Virus record (IMG/VR): IMGVR_UViG_3300017987_000063
Span: 26,972-90,971 of that record
From: a virus
Strand: one strand, 5' to 3'
Length of the DNA: 64,000 bases
The notes under the pieces were generated by a model. That model was not told the DNA's origin, ran no database searches, and saw only the letters and a program-made list of their open reading frames with translations. Of this stretch, positions 55,875 through 64,000 are shown one piece after another (position 1 is the first letter of the stretch; each line of letters starts with the position of its first letter). The translations under genes were made by a program, and so were the position numbers.

Positions 55875-57171
55875 GACGCCTTATGTTCTTACCCTTGACG
55901 ATGCCATCGAGATTTTCAATCGCGGCAGCGACCTCGTTGTAAATCACGACCTCAATGCGGTCATAATCCTTCTCGAATTCGCTGTAAACGCGGGTGGCAT
56001 CCAGCATACCCCAAATCCAGTTCATGGGATTGCCGAGCCATATAAAGGTTCCCTCGTTCACGGTGCCGGAGCCGGCCGCCGAACCGGTATAAACCGCAGC
56101 GGTAAAGCCGATGGTGGTATTGGCGTTTCCAGCGTTAATCGTGAAGGTTGCGCCCGCGCCAGTATCCGTTGTAATCAACTGAACCTGTCCGAGGCCATTA
56201 TCCGATGCGACCACGTTGGTGATCGGGCCGGGAGCAGCCGCAGCCAGAGCCAGATTGATTTCACGCGCCACACGTACAGGCTCAAGCACGCCCTGCGGCA
56301 GCGTAACCGTAGCGGTATTCGCGCCCACAGTAATGCTCAAGGTGTCATTAGTGCCGGTGATTATCTCGAAGGGGCCGAATTCCACGCCAACGTGCCGCGC
56401 CGGTGTAGCAGTAGCTACCGAAACCGGCAGGTTGGAGGGTATCAGCGGAACGACCAGAGCGGGGATGCCAAGCGGCATGTTGCTGTTACCGCGCAGAGCT
56501 TCATCGCCCATCGCCGTTTCCCTGTCGCCGATATAATCCAGCCAGTCAATGTTGGCCACACGGCTCATCATCCAGCGCAGGTCGGGGTCTTGGAGATACT
56601 GCTCCGGCATGGTGCGTATCATTTCCGCAAAAAGGCCCTTGTTTACCGTGTTCGCGCCCGCGTCCAGTACGTGTGCGCCTTCGGTCAAGAGTCCCCAGCC
56701 ATCGAGTACCTTTAAGAGTTCCTGCAGCGGAGTCGTGCCTACAATACTGGTGTCGCCCTGAATGGCCAGAAGTTCCATATCGGTGGCTATCCGTTTAGTA
56801 ACCATCTCCAGCACGGTGCTCTCTATATCCTCGAACTCGATGTTCACCTGCATCGCCTCGGTGGTAATGTAGTAGAACGTCTTTACCTTGCTGGTGATTA
56901 GCTCCACCTGATTGAACTTAGGCCCAATCGGGTTGGACGAAGCATCGGTGTTCTCGCCAATACCCCGCGTAATGGGTTCGCCGAGATGGATTTTATCGAT
57001 TTGATACCGCTTTGTCGGCATATCAATAAAACGAACGGCGGCCAACATGACCGCAAATTCCTTTACCAGCCTGACAAATTCAGCCTGCTGGGTGGGGTTA
57101 ATCTGCCCACCGGCGAAAAAGTCGCTGGATTCTAGCGCCTTCTGAAGAAGGACTTCGTTGGGGTTACCCAT
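55864..57171 (-). CDS. Major capsid protein (HK97 fold)
   Basis: 435 aa. 'FDMPTKRYQIDKI'-type strand, 'TFYYITTEAMQVNIEFEDIE', 'RIATDMELLAIQGDTS' and 'AEMIRTMPEQYLQD' match HK97-fold capsid proteins. Residues ~250-372 are an inserted beta domain with the pattern 'DTLSITVGANTATVTLPQG', 'VAREINLALAAA', 'QLITTDTGAGATFTI', like flagellin hook-IN modules and probably surface exposed. The C-terminal 'RIEVVIYNEVAAAIENL' ends the fold. GGAGGTTTGAAAG upstream. Confidence 0.88.
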   Translation of the reverse strand: MGNPNEVLLQKALESSDFFAGGQINPTQQAEFVRLVKEFAVMLAAVRFIDMPTKRYQIDKIHLGEPITRGIGENTDASSNPIGPKFNQVELITSKVKTFYYITTEAMQVNIEFEDIESTVLEMVTKRIATDMELLAIQGDTSIVGTTPLQELLKVLDGWGLLTEGAHVLDAGANTVNKGLFAEMIRTMPEQYLQDPDLRWMMSRVANIDWLDYIGDRETAMGDEALRGNSNMPLGIPALVVPLIPSNLPVSVATATPARHVGVEFGPFEIITGTNDTLSITVGANTATVTLPQGVLEPVRVAREINLALAAAAPGPITNVVASDNGLGQVQLITTDTGAGATFTINAGNANTTIGFTAAVYTGSAAGSGTVNEGTFIWLGNPMNWIWGMLDATRVYSEFEKDYDRIEVVIYNEVAAAIENLDGIVKGKNIRRRPL

Positions 57172-57204
57172 CTTTCAAACCTCCTGATTTTACTTTTTTA
57201 CCCC

Positions 57205-60200
57205 TTACTCTGAAGGGGGTGGTTCCGTTTTTGCTGTGGTTTCGATTTCCGCCTGTCGCTTCATCCGCGCAACGCCGACCGAGGGAATGACACCTGTCCA
57301 GATGCCGCGCCGCTTGGTCTCCGAGCCGGGGCCTTCCTGCCCATCCTTGCTCTTTTTAATGCCGGATACGTTTTCCACCGCCTCAAGGCGAGTGCCGATG
57401 CCTTTTACCAGTCCGACAAGCTCTTCGAGGCTTTTCTTGACCTCTCCATCTTGCTCATCGGCAGGCGGGGCATCCTCCTCATCATCCGTTTTTTTACCTT
57501 CATCGGTCTCAGGCGGGGTCTCCGGAGCTTCCTCTTCCTTTTTGGCCTCGTCCTTGCCCTTCGGCTCTTCGGCTTCCTCTTTTTTCAGGAGCGGGGCAAG
57601 TTGTTCGAGCACCAGCTTGGCGGCCTTTTCCGCGATTTTATCGCCGTCCACCGCAGGCTGGGAAGGCTCTTCTGGAGCTTCCTCTTCGATTTTCAGACCG
57701 ACTTTGGCGGCCAGTTTGACCACCGATTCCTTCAGCATGGAAATGTCCGCGCCTTCCTCCATCTGCTCCAGAACATCGGAAGCCGTCTGGAGTAGTGTGG
57801 CTCCGCGCTCAACCTTTTCCATTTTCGGATCGGGGGCTTTAAAGCCGAGTGCGTGGGCTATCTTGGCCATTATGCCGACCGTAGCCTTTTCCTCGGCGGT
57901 TTTTTCGGGTGTTTCCTCCTTATGCTCCTCAGTCTTGGCGGCAGGCTCTTCCGCCGGGGGAGTCTCAGGAGCAGGAGAGGCCTTCGGCTCTTCCGTAGCC
58001 GCATCCGCGCCCTTTAATTGCTCTTTTTCCAATTTGATTTCCTCCTTGAGATATTCGTCGAGCCATGCCATGTCCTCTCCCTGCTGTTTAAAGAATTCCT
58101 TAAACCATGCAAGGTATTCGGTGTCAAGCTCGCCAACTTTCAACTCTTTTGCGGCCTCTTTCCGCAGCGGGGGCGGAGTCATCTCAAACTGCTCGCGGGC
58201 ATGTCGCGCCAGATGGTTGTAAACCCCCTGCCGCTCGCCTGCGGGAAGCTGGGTTCCTCCCCGCGCTCCGTTAACTGCCGCAATAGCCGCAATCACGCCC
58301 CTTCGGAACGTCCTCATCTGGCCATTTTCCAGTTTGTGGTGCGGCAACTTATACGCAGCCCTTACACGCGGTGGGCCTGCTTCGCCCTCACGCGCCATCG
58401 CGGGGTCGAAATAAGCATGCGCCTCTCGGTACATGCCCCATGCCTGCGCAGAGTCCTCGCCACCATTCGCGTTAATAATGGCGGTGCCTTCCGCTGGAGT
58501 AAAGCTCCACGTTGTAGACTGGGACACTGGATAAGCCCTGTAACCAACCACGGTCTTGTCCAGATCGTCCAGCAAGTCGGGGTTAATGTCGCTTTTTTCG
58601 GCGGGGTTGTACTCGGCCAAGGCAGTATAAAGCAGGCGGTTGCCGATTTTACCGTACCCCCTGCCAACTACTACCCTTTTGACGCCTCCTCCCGCTACAA
58701 TCCCTTGTGCGGTAGTCATAGCAGTAAGCCGGTTCACCGGCCCCAACTGTTTTAGCCGAGACGTCCCATCCTTGCTCTCCAGAAGCAGGCCATAGGTCTG
58801 TTTTACGTCGCCAAGTTTGGCCTCTTCGGGATTTTTCTGGAAGGTCTCCACGCTACCATCGGGAAGGGATGCGAAGAGGAGTGCGCCGGGGTCTTTCCTT
58901 GTAACTTCATTCGGCATAATCAGTATCTCCTCGTTCAGTTTTGCGAGTTCGCCTTCAAGATCGAAGGTATGATAATGCGCCCCTGCCACAGACTCTTCCC
59001 GGTTGCCACGATTCCATCGTGGGTATGGCCACTCCGTAGTGCGCCGCTCACCCGGTTCAACCCTGTGAGAATGGTTCATATCCTCGCTGGTTTTTCCCCG
59101 TATCACATCTCCTTGATTATCTATTTCAAGGTGCAGTTCGTGGCTGTGATCCTCAGCCGAAGCGGTGCGGAACTTCAGCTTGCGGATACCCAGCACCACG
59201 AGATTCGGGTCTCCCGGATACCACACCTCATCAACAGCCTGCTTTTCAACGTCAAGTGCCTTTTCCACGGACATCCTGCGTTCCAACTCGGACACGGCCT
59301 TCGGCTGAAGTATCTGTAACTCCATAACCGATGGCACCGGCCAAATATTGGAATAGGCTGAACTGCCGGGGAGCGGGCGACCTTTGGCCACAAAGGGGAA
59401 GGGACCTCCGATAAGTTTCCCATTATCGTCAAACTCCCTGTCTCCTTTGCCCGCCATCTGCGAAGGTAGAGCAGTCACATAAACAGCAGCATATTTCCCT
59501 GTAGGGTCAAGCCCAACGTTGGGCAGGCTGGTATCCTCTGCGCCAATAAAAGTCCCGAACACAGGCAACTTACCATTTTGCCCCAACTTCTCGGTATTCG
59601 GGACACCGGCTTCCTTCATGTAGTCTCGTAACCGCTCAATCTCATCCGCGTCCGTAACCGCCGGAAGCTCTATTTTCTCGCCCGGCAGCTTGTCGGCCAA
59701 GCCTTCCACAGTGACGTTCATGAGATAAGCGTTATATCCTTTGCGCCGCATTTCCACAAAGGTCGGCAATTCCTTGAGAGTGCGCTGGCGGAGGGGGGCA
59801 GCATCCTCGTCATCCGTCTCCTCACGCGGGCCTCCGCCCATCATAATAAGGCCGGGAAGGAATTTTTCGACCTCTCCTTCCGGTAGCTCCAGTTCCTTCC
59901 ATACCTCGTCCGGTATGTCCAGCGATTTCATTATCGCCGACCTGAAGCCGCCGGTGCGGTCGTTCATTGCCCGGTGCGCACGGGTCGTGGTAACGTGTTC
60001 AAGGTCTAAATCGTCAAGGTAACGCTTGTCCCCGACCTTAAACAAAGCTCGCGGGTTACTGCGGTTCGGCTTGCCGCCGATGGAAAGCTGCTTGTCGCAT
60101 GTGCCCCCCGTTGTAAGCTCCCATAAATCCTGCGCCTGCGGGTACTTTTTATCCAGCATGAAGTCCAGTTCAAGCGCAACTGATTGCGGGCCATTATGCC

Positions 60201-60450
60201 CCTTCAGTATGCGCCCATCCACGGCTTTGCCGAATTCAAAGCTATCTTTATGGGAATTTAGGAGAGGAACACCGGTAGTCTTGACCTTGCGAAGCATGCG
60301 CTCCATGCACCGCTCGGTCACAACGTCATTGATAACATCCGCCCCATTATCGGTGGCTATGGCGGAGACTATCCACTTTCCATCGTCTGTCTCGCGGGCC
60401 TTCACCACGTCCATTTCAAATTCGAACCGGTGATCTGCGAAACGTTCCAT
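57205..60450 (-). CDS. Prohead protease fused to a long scaffold-like region
   Basis: 1081 aa. Residues ~1-210 are an HK97-type (S78/U35) prohead serine protease: 'VPLLNSHKDS' supplies the His (~67) and 'CDKQLSIGG' the Ser (~123). The middle holds an XkdF-like part ('YKLPHHKLENGQMRTFRRGV', 'NGARGGTQLPAGERQGVYNH') and a His-rich stretch. The C-terminal ~330 residues are acidic, Glu/Lys/Pro-rich coiled coil, as in scaffolding proteins, ending with a basic tail. Most phages encode protease and scaffold separately, so this looks like a fusion that would process itself during maturation. Directly upstream of the capsid gene. Confidence 0.8.
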   Translation of the reverse strand: MERFADHRFEFEMDVVKARETDDGKWIVSAIATDNGADVINDVVTERCMERMLRKVKTTGVPLLNSHKDSFEFGKAVDGRILKGHNGPQSVALELDFMLDKKYPQAQDLWELTTGGTCDKQLSIGGKPNRSNPRALFKVGDKRYLDDLDLEHVTTTRAHRAMNDRTGGFRSAIMKSLDIPDEVWKELELPEGEVEKFLPGLIMMGGGPREETDDEDAAPLRQRTLKELPTFVEMRRKGYNAYLMNVTVEGLADKLPGEKIELPAVTDADEIERLRDYMKEAGVPNTEKLGQNGKLPVFGTFIGAEDTSLPNVGLDPTGKYAAVYVTALPSQMAGKGDREFDDNGKLIGGPFPFVAKGRPLPGSSAYSNIWPVPSVMELQILQPKAVSELERRMSVEKALDVEKQAVDEVWYPGDPNLVVLGIRKLKFRTASAEDHSHELHLEIDNQGDVIRGKTSEDMNHSHRVEPGERRTTEWPYPRWNRGNREESVAGAHYHTFDLEGELAKLNEEILIMPNEVTRKDPGALLFASLPDGSVETFQKNPEEAKLGDVKQTYGLLLESKDGTSRLKQLGPVNRLTAMTTAQGIVAGGGVKRVVVGRGYGKIGNRLLYTALAEYNPAEKSDINPDLLDDLDKTVVGYRAYPVSQSTTWSFTPAEGTAIINANGGEDSAQAWGMYREAHAYFDPAMAREGEAGPPRVRAAYKLPHHKLENGQMRTFRRGVIAAIAAVNGARGGTQLPAGERQGVYNHLARHAREQFEMTPPPLRKEAAKELKVGELDTEYLAWFKEFFKQQGEDMAWLDEYLKEEIKLEKEQLKGADAATEEPKASPAPETPPAEEPAAKTEEHKEETPEKTAEEKATVGIMAKIAHALGFKAPDPKMEKVERGATLLQTASDVLEQMEEGADISMLKESVVKLAAKVGLKIEEEAPEEPSQPAVDGDKIAEKAAKLVLEQLAPLLKKEEAEEPKGKDEAKKEEEAPETPPETDEGKKTDDEEDAPPADEQDGEVKKSLEELVGLVKGIGTRLEAVENVSGIKKSKDGQEGPGSETKRRGIWTGVIPSVGVARMKRQAEIETTAKTEPPPSE

Positions 60451-60461
60451 AATTTTCTCCC

Positions 60462-60503
60462 AAATTAAAAGCCGCGCATAGGCTTTTTATGCCTTGCGCG
60501 GCT
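60462..60503 (-). terminator. Rho-independent terminator-like hairpin before the protease gene
   Basis: Minus strand AGCCGCGCA/TGCGCGGCT stem with an internal AGGC...GCCT hairpin, followed by TTTTAATTTG. It lies 12 nt upstream of the protease ATG, so it could attenuate entry into the capsid operon. The rest of the 108-nt gap contains GGCCA-GAAA-TGGCC. Confidence 0.55.
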
Positions 60504-60558
60504 CTCAGTGATACCATTTTGGCCATTTCTGGCCTTTAGCTCAACGAGATACCGCTGC

Positions 60559-60717
60559 TTATTTTCGGTTCTTTCGGAAGAACCGCACCGCCCCATTTTC
60601 TATGGGACGCGGGCTCGCGGGCACGGCTATCACATCGCCGTGCTGGATAACTCCATCCTGAATTTTGAAACGAATAACCGCGTCCCCGTGGAAACCTTTG
60701 CCGCATTCGCGGCTCAT
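60559..60717 (-). CDS. Small basic protein with uncertain start
   Basis: 52 aa from ATG 60717 (MSRECGKGFHGDAVIRFKIQ start), ending in KNRK. GTG 60726 is in frame. The better ribosome site (GAGAGG) precedes an in-frame CTG at about 60760, which would add NPNDRLVEKAVG-like residues. Compact beta-type sequence; no family recognised. Confidence 0.55.
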   Translation of the reverse strand: MSRECGKGFHGDAVIRFKIQDGVIQHGDVIAVPASPRPIENGAVRFFRKNRK

Positions 60718-60782
60718 GGTGCCCACTGCTTTTTCTACGAGGCGGTCATTAGGGTTCCTGCTCAGGGCTTATCCTCTCGCTG

Positions 60783-60977
60783 TTATTTCTTGGACTTTGC
60801 ACGCCCGCCGCTGCGGGTCTGGTTCCATGCGCCGAGGTTCGGCATCTTTTCGCTGGAGCGGGTAGCGGGGCTCCTCATCGGGTCGTTCTGCTGTGATCCG
60901 GTCGGAACTACGTCTGTGCGCCTTCCGGCTACAGGGGTCGCTCTCGGTGCCATCGGTGCAGCTTGGTTTTTCGCCAT
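60783..60977 (-). CDS. Small basic proline-rich protein
   Basis: 64 aa (MAKNQAAPMAPRATPVAGRR). Disordered, rich in Pro, Arg and Ser. AAGGAGGAAAGTAAAA gives a strong ribosome site. First gene after the promoter 61037-61065. Possibly a head assembly factor; unassigned. Confidence 0.65.
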   Translation of the reverse strand: MAKNQAAPMAPRATPVAGRRTDVVPTGSQQNDPMRSPATRSSEKMPNLGAWNQTRSGGRAKSKK

Positions 60978-61036
60978 TTTTACTTTCCTCCTTGTTAAAA
61001 GTCCGGACTTATTAGATTTTTTCGATCTATGTTATA

Positions 61037-61065
61037 ATTTTAGACTATGGTTTTTGGGTTGTCAA
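61037..61065 (-). promoter_or_regulatory. Promoter of the capsid/tail operon (TTGACA-N17-TAAAAT)
   Basis: TTGACA 61065-61060, TAAAAT 61042-61037. The portal gene stop (TGA) lies in the -35 hexamer. I see no further consensus promoter between here and 27 kb, so it may serve the whole structural operon, perhaps with late control. Confidence 0.65.
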
Positions 61066-63764
61066 GCCCCTGCCTTATTTTCAGCCTCTAAAAGCAAATT
61101 TTCAAGACGATTTATAGCCGAAAAAAGTCCTTGAATGTCCTTTTTCGTCAAATTTATGTGCTGCGCTGGAGGCTGGCCGCCATTTCCGCCGCCTGCATTC
61201 TGTCCTTCTTCCTCCTCCAGCGTTATCATCTGTCCATCCGCGCCTTCCATAAAGCCCGCGTTAATAATGGATATTGGAGTATTACCAAACACGCCTCGGA
61301 ATCTATCCTTGTTTAACAGGTCGCGAATATCGTTCGGGGTAACCCCTCCAGCCGCTGCCAGAACCGAATAGGCCGCCGCATCCTGATTTAAGTCGGTGGT
61401 CTTTGGTCTCTTAAACCTGAATTTGGTATACTTCGAGTTCATTGCCTTCATGATGGTGGCGTTGATTCGGTACTCGTAACGGAGCGTTTCAGGCTCGAAG
61501 ACCTGCTCCAGCGTGACCTGCTTCATTGTCAAGGCCACTGCCCTGTTGACATCATCGCTGGTGCCGAGAAAAATCTTGCCAATGCCGAATGCTTCCCGCA
61601 CCTCCTCGTTATTTGCCGCCGTGTACCGGCTAAAACTCGCGTCATCCCCTACTCCTACCGTGAGGGGCATAAGCTGAATGCTCGTTTTATTCTCTTTTTC
61701 AATCGCGCCCTGCTTAGGCACCGCCTGAAGAACCATGACGCGCCCGTAGTTGGTCGGGCCTTTGCCTTTAGCGTTGACGAAATTCTCAATCATCTCCACC
61801 GATTGTGCGGAAAGCTGGCCGCCATTTACGATAATGGCCAGCCGGGGGGTATTATGCGTCAAAATGTAGTTATTGGTAATATAGAGATTATCGGACGAAT
61901 CTACTCGAATACACATGGTTTCCGCCCCTTGTTTTACTAGTTCTGCTCCCACCATTGTCCGCATCCGTGGTGTTTCCTTCGGGCGATAAACAAGGGCTTT
62001 TCTGGTAATTCTGGCAGGGGCAATCCACTCAGGAAGTTGCCTTATGTTTATATCGATAGTATTCCTACCTGTGACATGATGGATATGTGTTATTCCCCCT
62101 AGTGAACCAACCAAATCTGCCACCCCCGCAATTAACCGCTCGGAAACAGAAGTAAACCGCACGAAAGTATCCCCGATAAAGCCATCGGTATCCACCAAGC
62201 CTTGTAATAAGGCTATACGGTCATTTACCGATGCTTTGAGATATTCTTCAGGTACGAATTTCGTTTGTGCCTTACATCCTGCCAAACCCAACATTCGCAA
62301 AGCAGCAATAAGTAAATTATTTTTACCCTTGCCTTGCATAGCGGTTAATCGGAACTCAGAACATTGCGAAGGTGTCCTGTCTCGCCTTTTTACCTGTATT
62401 GATTCTGGCAGAATACCGGAATTTAGCAGTTGCTCAAATTCATCCGCATCCTGTTTATTGCAGGAAAATCCTATACCGTTCTTTAATTCGCCCCCACCAC
62501 AAATATCTCCATTCCCAAGGAGAAGACCTAATAAATAAGGGTTAATAGGCGGAGGGGGAGCGGGGTCAAATTCAACGGGGTCTGTGAGAGGAATAGACCA
62601 TTTTGCGGTTCCGCATTCATAATGGAAGCCATCTGCAATAATGGCCTCCAAACTCATGATTCTATCTCTACCCTGCAGTCTATCATAACTGTTTGCCACT
62701 CTCCACACATGGTCTAGAGTGCATTCCATTGTCGCTCCATCCTTAAATCGCACTCGGTATATATCCTTTTTCTCTGCCTGTGGATAGATACCAATAACTT
62801 TGTGCGCTTTTCCATCCGAACCTATCACTTCCGCTCCTATTGCCAAATCCCCCATAGTCTGCCATCCGGTGGGGGTCAAAATTCTTGCACTTTTTTCTTG
62901 GCATGCATCGTTCTCGAAAAACGACACATTCCGGATGTGGGCGAGGCGTGTGCCCGCTATCGCAGGGGCCGCCGCCGCATGCCGGGGCACTCCGTAAAAG
63001 GAACTTCGCGGGGTGTAGAGCTTAAACTGGATTATTTCATTCGCCCTGTCCTCTGGAGCCACCGCGCCTCCCGGCAAACGGCCATCCCGCGTCCAGACTT
63101 TTTCATCCCCAAACTGCTTGAAAAACACCGCCCCATCTGGAAGACTTTGGTTCCCCGCCTTATCCGTCACTAAAAATTGCGCCTGCTGTCTGCCCTTGCT
63201 GTCCCGTGTCATGCTCAATGGGAAGGCGGCTGGATTCCGTATCTGAACAAAGCCGGAACCATCGGCCATTACCCTGATAGTGTGTGCGGGCACATGGTAA
63301 AGCCCATCCGGAACGCCTGCATTATTACGGGAGACTTCCAAGTATCCCACGCCGCTGGATTCCTCGTCCACCTTTATCTTCTTCATAAGCTCCGAAAGCG
63401 GGTCTTCCTCATTTGGGGTCTCAAATAAAGGCCGGATGCGCTCGCGCTCCGCGTCAATGGCATCCTGATACTCCTGAATATACCGCTCCTCGTCCACAAC
63501 CGGGGTAAGCAGGTATCCCAGCCCTACAGTATTCAAGGCCATAGATTCAATAGTGCGTTTGAGGCGGGTGTTCTGCTCCAGCAATAATGCCCATATTAGC
63601 GGGTCATATAAGGGTTTAACTATTACCCCCTCAATGGCCGCCGTGTCAAAGGCATCCGGCGGTAACTGTGCGCTTTCCTTTTCCAGCCCATAAGTGCCGA
63701 CTTTAAGGATAAGCTCTTCGTCCTCGCTCAATATCTTCCGACTTCTGTTTTTACGTCTTGTCAT
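61062..63764 (-). CDS. Portal protein, interrupted by an intein
   Basis: 900 aa from ATG 63764 (GGGAGATTGCG upstream), about 549 after splicing. The N-terminal half ('KPLYDPLIWALLLEQNTRLK', 'YHVPAHTIRVMADGSGFVQI', 'IIQFKLYTPRSSFYGVPRHA') and C-terminal 'QVTLEQVFEPETLRYEYRI' with 'YEYRINATIMKAMNSKY' are typical phage portal segments; it forms the dodecameric DNA channel. The intein splits 'FFENDA' from 'TPRLAI'. The C-terminal tail is Gly/Gln-rich. Terminase, normally upstream, lies beyond the window. Confidence 0.88.
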   Translation of the reverse strand: MTRRKNRSRKILSEDEELILKVGTYGLEKESAQLPPDAFDTAAIEGVIVKPLYDPLIWALLLEQNTRLKRTIESMALNTVGLGYLLTPVVDEERYIQEYQDAIDAERERIRPLFETPNEEDPLSELMKKIKVDEESSGVGYLEVSRNNAGVPDGLYHVPAHTIRVMADGSGFVQIRNPAAFPLSMTRDSKGRQQAQFLVTDKAGNQSLPDGAVFFKQFGDEKVWTRDGRLPGGAVAPEDRANEIIQFKLYTPRSSFYGVPRHAAAAPAIAGTRLAHIRNVSFFENDACQEKSARILTPTGWQTMGDLAIGAEVIGSDGKAHKVIGIYPQAEKKDIYRVRFKDGATMECTLDHVWRVANSYDRLQGRDRIMSLEAIIADGFHYECGTAKWSIPLTDPVEFDPAPPPPINPYLLGLLLGNGDICGGGELKNGIGFSCNKQDADEFEQLLNSGILPESIQVKRRDRTPSQCSEFRLTAMQGKGKNNLLIAALRMLGLAGCKAQTKFVPEEYLKASVNDRIALLQGLVDTDGFIGDTFVRFTSVSERLIAGVADLVGSLGGITHIHHVTGRNTIDINIRQLPEWIAPARITRKALVYRPKETPRMRTMVGAELVKQGAETMCIRVDSSDNLYITNNYILTHNTPRLAIIVNGGQLSAQSVEMIENFVNAKGKGPTNYGRVMVLQAVPKQGAIEKENKTSIQLMPLTVGVGDDASFSRYTAANNEEVREAFGIGKIFLGTSDDVNRAVALTMKQVTLEQVFEPETLRYEYRINATIMKAMNSKYTKFRFKRPKTTDLNQDAAAYSVLAAAGGVTPNDIRDLLNKDRFRGVFGNTPISIINAGFMEGADGQMITLEEEEGQNAGGGNGGQPPAQHINLTKKDIQGLFSAINRLENLLLEAENKAGA
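61851..62903 (-). mobile_element. Intein with LAGLIDADG endonuclease in the portal protein, 351 aa
   Basis: Cys1 at 62903 ('CQEKSARILTPTGWQTMGD'), block B 'MECTLDHVWRV', endonuclease motifs 'LLGLLLGNGDICGG' and 'LLQGLVDTDGFIGD', and end 'DNLYITNNYILTHN' before Thr+1. Position in a portal gene is less usual than in replication genes. Confidence 0.9.
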
Positions 63765-63997
63765 CGCAATCTCCCTAAAATAGAGTCGCCTTTCGGATTC
63801 TCGCATTTGTTGCACCGATTCCGCGCCTCTGGTTTGGTCGTTTTAAACGGCTTTCCGCACGACTTACACACCTTTATAAATACACCTTTTAACGCCTTAC
63901 CGCAAGACCAGCAGTAATTGTGGTGCGGTTCAACTTCCACTTTACAGAATGGACACTCATGCAGCCCCTCATCTTTAGGTTCATCCGGCCTCCGCAT
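63761..63997 (-). CDS. Double zinc-ribbon protein (5' end at window edge)
   Basis: 78 aa visible from ATG 63997; the gene may begin further upstream. 'CPFCKVEVEPHHNYCWSCGK' and 'CKSCGKPFKTTKPEARNRC' with 'NKC' are two zinc ribbons. ATGA overlap with the portal gene. Possibly an assembly or regulatory protein. Confidence 0.65.
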   Translation of the reverse strand: MRRPDEPKDEGLHECPFCKVEVEPHHNYCWSCGKALKGVFIKVCKSCGKPFKTTKPEARNRCNKCENPKGDSILGRLR

Positions 63998-64000
63998 TCC

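Noticed and set aside
55147-56715. Long plus-strand open frame of 522 codons opposite the capsid and neighbouring genes
   Set aside because: It lies opposite well-supported minus-strand genes, has no recognisable domain and no ribosome site; GC-rich codon structure of the real genes keeps the opposite frame open.
60508-61134. Plus-strand open frame of 208 codons
   Set aside because: It is opposite small minus-strand genes with good ribosome sites, a promoter and a terminator; no domain is recognisable.
1-64000. CRISPR array, insertion sequences, rRNA or integrase
   Set aside because: I saw no regularly spaced direct repeats, no transposase- or recombinase-like protein and no rRNA-like sequence.

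Overview
The window is part of a tailed bacteriophage genome (Caudoviricetes, contractile-tail 'myovirus' type). Every gene I can support, the single tRNA and the one large candidate RNA are on the minus strand, so transcription runs from position 64000 towards 1. Genes are tightly packed, often with 1- to 30-nt overlaps, and many follow strong AGGAGG-type ribosome binding sites. ATG, GTG and TTG starts are all used. Promoters are of bacterial sigma-70 type (TTGACA, 16-17 nt, TATAAT-like). The host is an unidentified bacterium. An exact copy of the bacterial chromosome centromere consensus parS (12072-12087) suggests a host that has ParB.

Layout in transcription order. 64.0-45.0 kb: zinc-ribbon protein, portal protein (with an intein), small proteins, prohead protease fused to a long scaffold-like tail, HK97-fold major capsid protein, head-tail connector and neck proteins, a beta-helix fibre-like protein, tail sheath, tail tube and the tail assembly chaperone pair with a probable -1 frameshift. 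45.0-29.9 kb: tape measure, LysM/hub/spike baseplate proteins, gp25-like, J-like and I-like baseplate proteins, and fibre or adhesin candidates. 29.9-27.1 kb: lysis module (CHAP-type endolysin with a peptidoglycan-binding domain, holin-like protein, small exported proteins). 27.1-25.6 kb: a CAT-anticodon tRNA and, two small genes later, about 780 nt of highly structured non-coding sequence. 26-18.5 kb: many small early genes, most of unknown function, under near-identical promoters with a repeated translation-start leader. They include a GGQ release-factor-like protein, an RMF-like protein and an HD-domain protein. 18.3-3.3 kb: replication module with initiator (a lambda-like iteron origin lies inside the gene), ATPase helicase loader, DnaB helicase (intein), DnaG-like primase, DNA methyltransferase (interrupted by an HNH gene), single-strand DNA-binding protein and family A DNA polymerase (intein). 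3.3-0.1 kb: SF2 helicase (intein) and a helix-turn-helix protein. Terminase and integrase are not in the window.

The most unusual features are: (1) a perfect parS site just upstream of the primase gene; (2) a large ornate RNA candidate near the tRNA, comparable in size and setting to the GOLLD and ROOL classes; (3) two homing endonuclease genes nested out of frame inside host ORFs that nevertheless stay open, one inside an intein and one inside a methyltransferase; (4) seven dispersed copies of the palindrome GCGCAAGTGATTGCGC; (5) four inteins placed in functional motifs. Together, parS, an iteron origin and dispersed operator-like sites allow, but do not prove, an extrachromosomal prophage (phage-plasmid) lifestyle.
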